A program made the position numbers and the translations under genes. Below, one piece after another: positions 38,930 through 42,537 of a stretch of DNA of 42,537 nt (position 1 is its first letter; each line of letters opens with the position of its first letter). Where the stretch lies: NCBI GenBank assembly GCA_040004775.1, contig JBDUAD010000007.1:1-42537 (forward strand), written 5' to 3'. Origin of the DNA: JALZBL01 sp040004775. GTDB lineage: Bacteria; Actinomycetota; Actinomycetes; Mycobacteriales; Jatrophihabitantaceae. The notes under the pieces were generated by a model. The model saw only the letters and a list, made by a program, of their open reading frames with translations, ran no database searches and was not told the DNA's origin.

Positions 38930-41866
38930 GTGGTAATGCGTCCGCCGATGCCGGCGGTCAATCTTTCCCGGCGGGCGAGGATCGCCGTCGCCGTCGTAGC
39001 GATCTTGATCGTGTTGCTGATCCTCGCGTTGTCGCTGGTCAACGTCTACACGTCCTGGCTGTGGTTCGGCGAACTCGGTTTCCGTGGCGTGTACTCCTCG
39101 ATCCTGCGTACGCGGATCCTGCTGTTCCTCGGATTAGGGCTGCTGATGGCGGCCATCCTAGGGGCCAACGTCGCGCTGGCTTACCGGCTGCGCCCACCGT
39201 TTCGCCCCATGTCACCCGAGCAGCAAAACCTGGAGCGCTACCGCATCGCCCTGGAACCGCGCCGCCGGCTGGCCTTCATCGCCCTGCTGGTGATTGCCCT
39301 GCTGTCAGCCGGCTCCTCCGCGCAGCGCAACTGGAAACTCTGGATGCTGTGGTTCAACGGCGGGTCGTTCGGCATCAAGGACCCACAGTTCGGCAAGGAC
39401 ATCTCGTTCTTCGCCTTTGACTACCCGATGTACCGGCTGCTGCTGGGCTTCGGCTATGCCGCGGTGATCTTCTCGATCCTGCTGAGCGCCGCGGTCTACT
39501 ACCTCTACGGCGCACTGCGTCTCCAGACGCCCGGACCGAAGATCACCATTTCGGCCCGCCGGCACCTCACCGTGCTCGTATTCATCTTCATCGTGCTCAA
39601 GGCGATCAGCTACTGGCTCGACCGCTACGGCCTGGTCTTCTCCGGTCGCGGCAAGGTGACCGGCGCGTCCTACACCGACGTCAACGCCTCCCTGCCGGCC
39701 AAGACCATCCTGTTCTGGCTGGCCATCGTCATCGCCATCGGCGTGCTGGCCTCGATCTGGCTGTCCAGCCCACAGCTGCCGGCCATCGGCTTCGGCGTGC
39801 TGGTGATCCTGAGCATCGTGATCAGCGGCATCTATCCCGCGCTGGTTCAGCAGATCAGCGTGAAGCCCAACGCCAGCGTCAAGGAGAGGCCGTACATCTC
39901 GCGCAATATCGCGGCGACGAGGCGGGCCTACGGCATCGTCACGAATACCGACGGCGGAACGGTGGCCTACAAGGACTACGCGGGCAAGCCGTCGATCACC
40001 ACCGAGCAGCTGACGACCGGTACCGCGTTCTCGGCCACCCGGGACAACATCCGCGTCCTCGACCCGAACGTCGTATCCCCGACGTTCACCCAGCTCCAGC
40101 AGCTGCGCAACGTCTACGGGTTCAGCACCAAGCTCGACATCGACCGCTACAAGACCGCGGCCGACACCAAGGACTACGTGGTCGGCGTGCGCGACTTGCG
40201 CCCGAGCAACTTCGACGCCCAACAGTCGAACTGGATCAACCAGCACAGCCTCTACACCCACGGCTACGGCTTCGTGGCCGCAGCCGCCGACGAGCCGGTG
40301 GACCGCGCCGACCAGTTCGCTCAGCGCAACATTCCGCCGACCGGCTTCCTCGACATCAGCCGCCCGGAGATCTACTACGGCGAGCTGGGTGTCGACTATT
40401 CGATCGTCGGCGCCAAGGGCACGCCGTCGGAGTACAACGGCGGCTCGCTGCCCAATACGACCTACGCCGGCAAGGGCGGCGTGAAGCTAGGAAACGTCTT
40501 TACGCGGGCTGCCTTCGCGGTGAAGTACGGCCAGGCGAACTTCCTCCTCAACAAGACGGTGTCGGCCCCGGGTGCCAGGATCATCTTTGATCGTGACCCC
40601 CGGCAACGGGTACTCAAGGTCGCGCCGTACCTGAAGGTCGACGGCGACCCGTACCCCTCGGTCATCGACGGGCACATCGTGTGGATCCTCGACGGCTACA
40701 CGACGATGGCCAACTTCCCGTACTCGGAGAAGGAGCAGCTGGCCGACATCACCGACGACTCGCTGAGCCGGTCCAATCGCACGGCCAAGCAGCCCGACAG
40801 CACGTTCAACTACATCCGAAACTCGGTGAAGGCCACGGTCGATGCCTACGACGGCACGGTGCACCTGTATCAATGGGACGACCAGGACCCGCTGCTGAAG
40901 GCCTGGATGAAGGCGTTCCCGAACACCGTGGAACCCAAGTCGGCCATCCCGGCCGGGGTGCTCGAGCACGTGCGCTACCCGCAGGACCTGTTCGAGGTCC
41001 AGCGCGAGCTGCTGGCGCGCTACCACGTCACCGACCCGGTGCAGTTCTACAACGCCAGCGACCAGTGGACGGTGCCGTCGGACCCCTACGCGAGCGGCGA
41101 CCAGCCGCCGTACTACCTGCTGGCCGGGGACCCGACCGACGCCTCACGGGCGCAGTACCAGCTCACCACGCCGATGCGGGTCAACAGCAAGGACAACCTC
41201 GCCGCTTACATCTCGGTCAACTCCGAGAACGGTCCCAACTACGGGAAGATGACCGTCCTGCGCGTGCCGACCGGGTCCCAGACCTTCGGCCCGGCCCAGG
41301 TGGCCAACCAATTCAAGTCCGACACGGTGATCAACCAGCAGGTCAACCTGTTCGACCAGGGTGGCTCGACCGTCATCTACGGCAACCTGCTGACCCTGCC
41401 GGTCGGTGAAGGGTTCCTTTACGTCACCCCGCTCTATGTCCAGGGGCAGGGGGCATCGTCGCAGCCACTGCTGCGGCGGGTCATCGTGAACTACGGCGAC
41501 AAGATCGGCTATGACGAGACCCTGGGCGGCGCGCTGAAGAACCTCACCCAACCCATCGTCGGCGAAGGAATCAACGACACCACGAACCCGTCGACGGGCC
41601 CAGCACCCAGTGTTCCCTCCGCGCCCACACCGAGTACGTCATCGAGTCCGACCGGGGGCGCACCCACGTCCGCGCCCGGTCCGGGCAGCACCGGCAGTCC
41701 CCAGATCGACACGGTGCTGCGCCAGCTCGACGCCGCGGCCGCCCGGCTGAGCGCGGCCTACAAGGCTGGGGATCCGCAGGAGATCGGTGCGGCCCAGGCC
41801 GAGTTGAAGCGCCTGTCGGAGCAGTACCTCAAGCTGCGGGCGCCGTCGGCGACCAAAACCAGATGA
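38930..41866 (+). CDS. UPF0182 family large membrane protein
   Basis: A 978-residue protein of the actinobacterial UPF0182 (COG1615) family, like Rv3193c. Seven hydrophobic helices fill roughly residues 10-310 (for example IAVAVVAILIVLLILALSLV and ILFWLAIVIAIGVLASIWL). A large extracytoplasmic domain follows, with YISRNIAATRRAYGI, PEIYYGELGVDYSIV and VIDGHIVWILDGYTTMANFP, all strongly conserved in the family. A Pro/Ser/Thr-rich linker and a C-terminal helix (DTVLRQLDAAAARLSAAYKAGD) end it. GGAGG lies 9 nt before GTG 38930; an ATG two codons later is an alternative. The stop overlaps the next gene's start (ATGA). Function unknown. Confidence 0.95.
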   Translation: MVMRPPMPAVNLSRRARIAVAVVAILIVLLILALSLVNVYTSWLWFGELGFRGVYSSILRTRILLFLGLGLLMAAILGANVALAYRLRPPFRPMSPEQQNLERYRIALEPRRRLAFIALLVIALLSAGSSAQRNWKLWMLWFNGGSFGIKDPQFGKDISFFAFDYPMYRLLLGFGYAAVIFSILLSAAVYYLYGALRLQTPGPKITISARRHLTVLVFIFIVLKAISYWLDRYGLVFSGRGKVTGASYTDVNASLPAKTILFWLAIVIAIGVLASIWLSSPQLPAIGFGVLVILSIVISGIYPALVQQISVKPNASVKERPYISRNIAATRRAYGIVTNTDGGTVAYKDYAGKPSITTEQLTTGTAFSATRDNIRVLDPNVVSPTFTQLQQLRNVYGFSTKLDIDRYKTAADTKDYVVGVRDLRPSNFDAQQSNWINQHSLYTHGYGFVAAAADEPVDRADQFAQRNIPPTGFLDISRPEIYYGELGVDYSIVGAKGTPSEYNGGSLPNTTYAGKGGVKLGNVFTRAAFAVKYGQANFLLNKTVSAPGARIIFDRDPRQRVLKVAPYLKVDGDPYPSVIDGHIVWILDGYTTMANFPYSEKEQLADITDDSLSRSNRTAKQPDSTFNYIRNSVKATVDAYDGTVHLYQWDDQDPLLKAWMKAFPNTVEPKSAIPAGVLEHVRYPQDLFEVQRELLARYHVTDPVQFYNASDQWTVPSDPYASGDQPPYYLLAGDPTDASRAQYQLTTPMRVNSKDNLAAYISVNSENGPNYGKMTVLRVPTGSQTFGPAQVANQFKSDTVINQQVNLFDQGGSTVIYGNLLTLPVGEGFLYVTPLYVQGQGASSQPLLRRVIVNYGDKIGYDETLGGALKNLTQPIVGEGINDTTNPSTGPAPSVPSAPTPSTSSSPTGGAPTSAPGPGSTGSPQIDTVLRQLDAAAARLSAAYKAGDPQEIGAAQAELKRLSEQYLKLRAPSATKTR

Positions 41867-42447
41867 CCGACGACGCTCACCCCGCCGGGCTGGCACCGGA
41901 TACCGCGGCTCAGGCGCCGTCGGTGCTGCCCGGTTCCGTGCTGCCCGGTTCCGTGCTGCCCGGTTCGGGGGAGTCCGAACGGGTGGTGCTACAGCGTGGG
42001 CTGTGGTTCGAGGAGTTCGACGTCGGCACGCGCTACCTGCACCGACCCGGCCGCACGGTGACCGAGGGTGACAACGTCCTGTTCACCACGTTGACCATGA
42101 ATACGCAGGCTCTGCACCTCGATGCGGCCTGGGCGGCCAGCCAGCCGTACGGCCGCCGGGTGGTCAACTCGATGTTCACGCTGTCGACGATGGTCGGACT
42201 GTCCGTGGCCCAGCTGACGCAAGGCACGCTGGTGGCCAACCTCGGGTTCGGGGCGGTTGCCTTTGCCCAACCGGTGTTCCACGGGGACACGCTCTACGCC
42301 GAGACGGTCGTGCTCGCCGCTCGGGTGTCGCGCTCGCGTCCCGGGCAGGGCGTGGTCAGCCTGGCCCACACGGCCCGCAATCAGGACGGCGTCATCGTGG
42401 CCACCGCTGAGCGCACCGCGTTGGTGTGGATGCGGCCCCGTGAGTGA
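41863..42447 (+). CDS. MaoC-like hot-dog dehydratase
   Basis: A 194-residue protein. After a 40-residue N-terminus containing SVLPG repeats comes a hot-dog fold: GLWFEEFDVGTRYLHRPGRTVTEGDNVLF, then TLTMNTQALHLDAAWA (MaoC hydratase-2-like motif), PVFHGDTLYAETVVLAARVS and a C-terminal TALVWMRP. Members hydrate enoyl- or mesaconyl-type CoA thioesters. A CoA-ester-lyase-like gene begins in the overlap after it, a common pair with MaoC in actinobacteria. ATG 41863 overlaps the UPF0182 stop. The first 40 residues might not belong to the conserved protein. Confidence 0.9.
   Translation: MTDDAHPAGLAPDTAAQAPSVLPGSVLPGSVLPGSGESERVVLQRGLWFEEFDVGTRYLHRPGRTVTEGDNVLFTTLTMNTQALHLDAAWAASQPYGRRVVNSMFTLSTMVGLSVAQLTQGTLVANLGFGAVAFAQPVFHGDTLYAETVVLAARVSRSRPGQGVVSLAHTARNQDGVIVATAERTALVWMRPRE
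41923..41967 (+). repeat. Three 15-bp tandem repeats coding VLPGS
   Basis: GTGCTGCCCGGTTCC at 41923-41937 and 41938-41952, with a third copy at 41953-41967 differing in the last base. It lies in the variable N-terminus of the MaoC-like protein. Confidence 0.9.
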
Positions 42448-42537
42448 CCGGTGACTGGGCGGTGACCGGAGCAACCGCCGGCGCACCGGGACGCCGCGCG
42501 GGCTGGCCGGGAGGGCCGGCCTGGCTGTTCTGCCCGG
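42444..42537 (+). CDS. CoA ester lyase (HpcH/HpaI aldolase/citrate lyase family), 5' end only
   Basis: The open frame from GTG 42444 runs off the window. Its last visible residues, GGPAWLFCP, are the start of the CitE-like family (usually followed by ADRPER and DVVILDLEDAV). GTG 42444 overlaps the MaoC stop (GTGA); GTG 42462 is an alternative. Pairing with a MaoC hydratase fits a CoA-ester degradation operon. Confidence 0.6.
   Translation, partial: MTGDWAVTGATAGAPGRRAGWPGGPAWLFCP

Overview
The window is about 42.5 kb of very GC-rich DNA with strong G/C third-position bias, frequent GTG starts and the marker set of an actinobacterium (WhiB7, mycoredoxin, AdnA/AdnB, UPF0182, DUF3107, DUF5302, PPA1309 family, F420/PPOX-type enzyme). 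The gene content and order parallel, from memory, the Mycobacterium tuberculosis segment Rv3193c to Rv3208A (UPF0182, PDZ-Lon protease, Zn-protease, ABC1 kinase, whiB7, uvrD2, mrx1, nudC, adnB, adnA, atl, moeZ, tetR, DUF3107). There are many lineage-specific insertions, so it is probably a non-mycobacterial actinobacterium. I cannot fix the genus.

Layout. 1-1.1 kb: DUF3107 and a TetR regulator. 1.1-3.7 kb: an end-joining island, with a stand-alone LigD-type polymerase and a ligase-like protein that has lost its catalytic residues, divergent from a Ku gene with a Lys-rich tail. 3.7-9.5 kb: a large LuxR/STAND regulator, a small basic protein, a methyltransferase and an alpha/beta hydrolase. 9.5-10.2 kb: a decayed zone with a broken MFS transporter. 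10.2-14.7 kb: SRPBCC protein, MoeZ, PPOX protein, TIGR03086 protein, alkyltransferase-like protein, cation efflux protein and DUF5302. 14.8-21.4 kb: the adnA-adnB helicase-nuclease operon. 21.5-26.6 kb: M20 peptidase, a pair of M16 peptidases and NudC. 26.6-30 kb: a uridine-kinase-like protein and mycoredoxin-1, divergent from UvrD2. 30-31.5 kb: whiB7 with a long attenuator-type leader. 31.5-36.6 kb: ABC1 kinase, ThiF-like protein, a DnaA-box-like cluster, YgjP-type metallopeptidase and a zinc-dependent protease. 36.7-42.5 kb: a small membrane protein, PDZ-Lon protease, PPA1309 protein, UPF0182 protein, a MaoC-like hydratase and the start of a CoA-ester lyase.

Two themes link the genes. The first is DNA break processing: Ku, LigD-Pol, the pseudo-ligase, AdnAB, UvrD2 and the alkyltransferase-like protein lie in one neighbourhood. 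The second is compact expression. Ten start codons are preceded by a TANNNT -10 box 6-9 nt upstream, the signature of leaderless mRNA. In three places the leaderless start opens a small upstream ORF whose stop codon overlaps the next gene's start as ATGA or GTGA (cation transporter, YgjP peptidase, Zn-protease), suggesting translational coupling. The most interesting items are these coupled uORFs, the whiB7 leader (promoter, 90-codon uORF ending inside a hairpin, then a 15-bp-stem terminator), the catalytically dead ligase beside the LigD polymerase, and a cluster of six TCCACA boxes near 34 kb.
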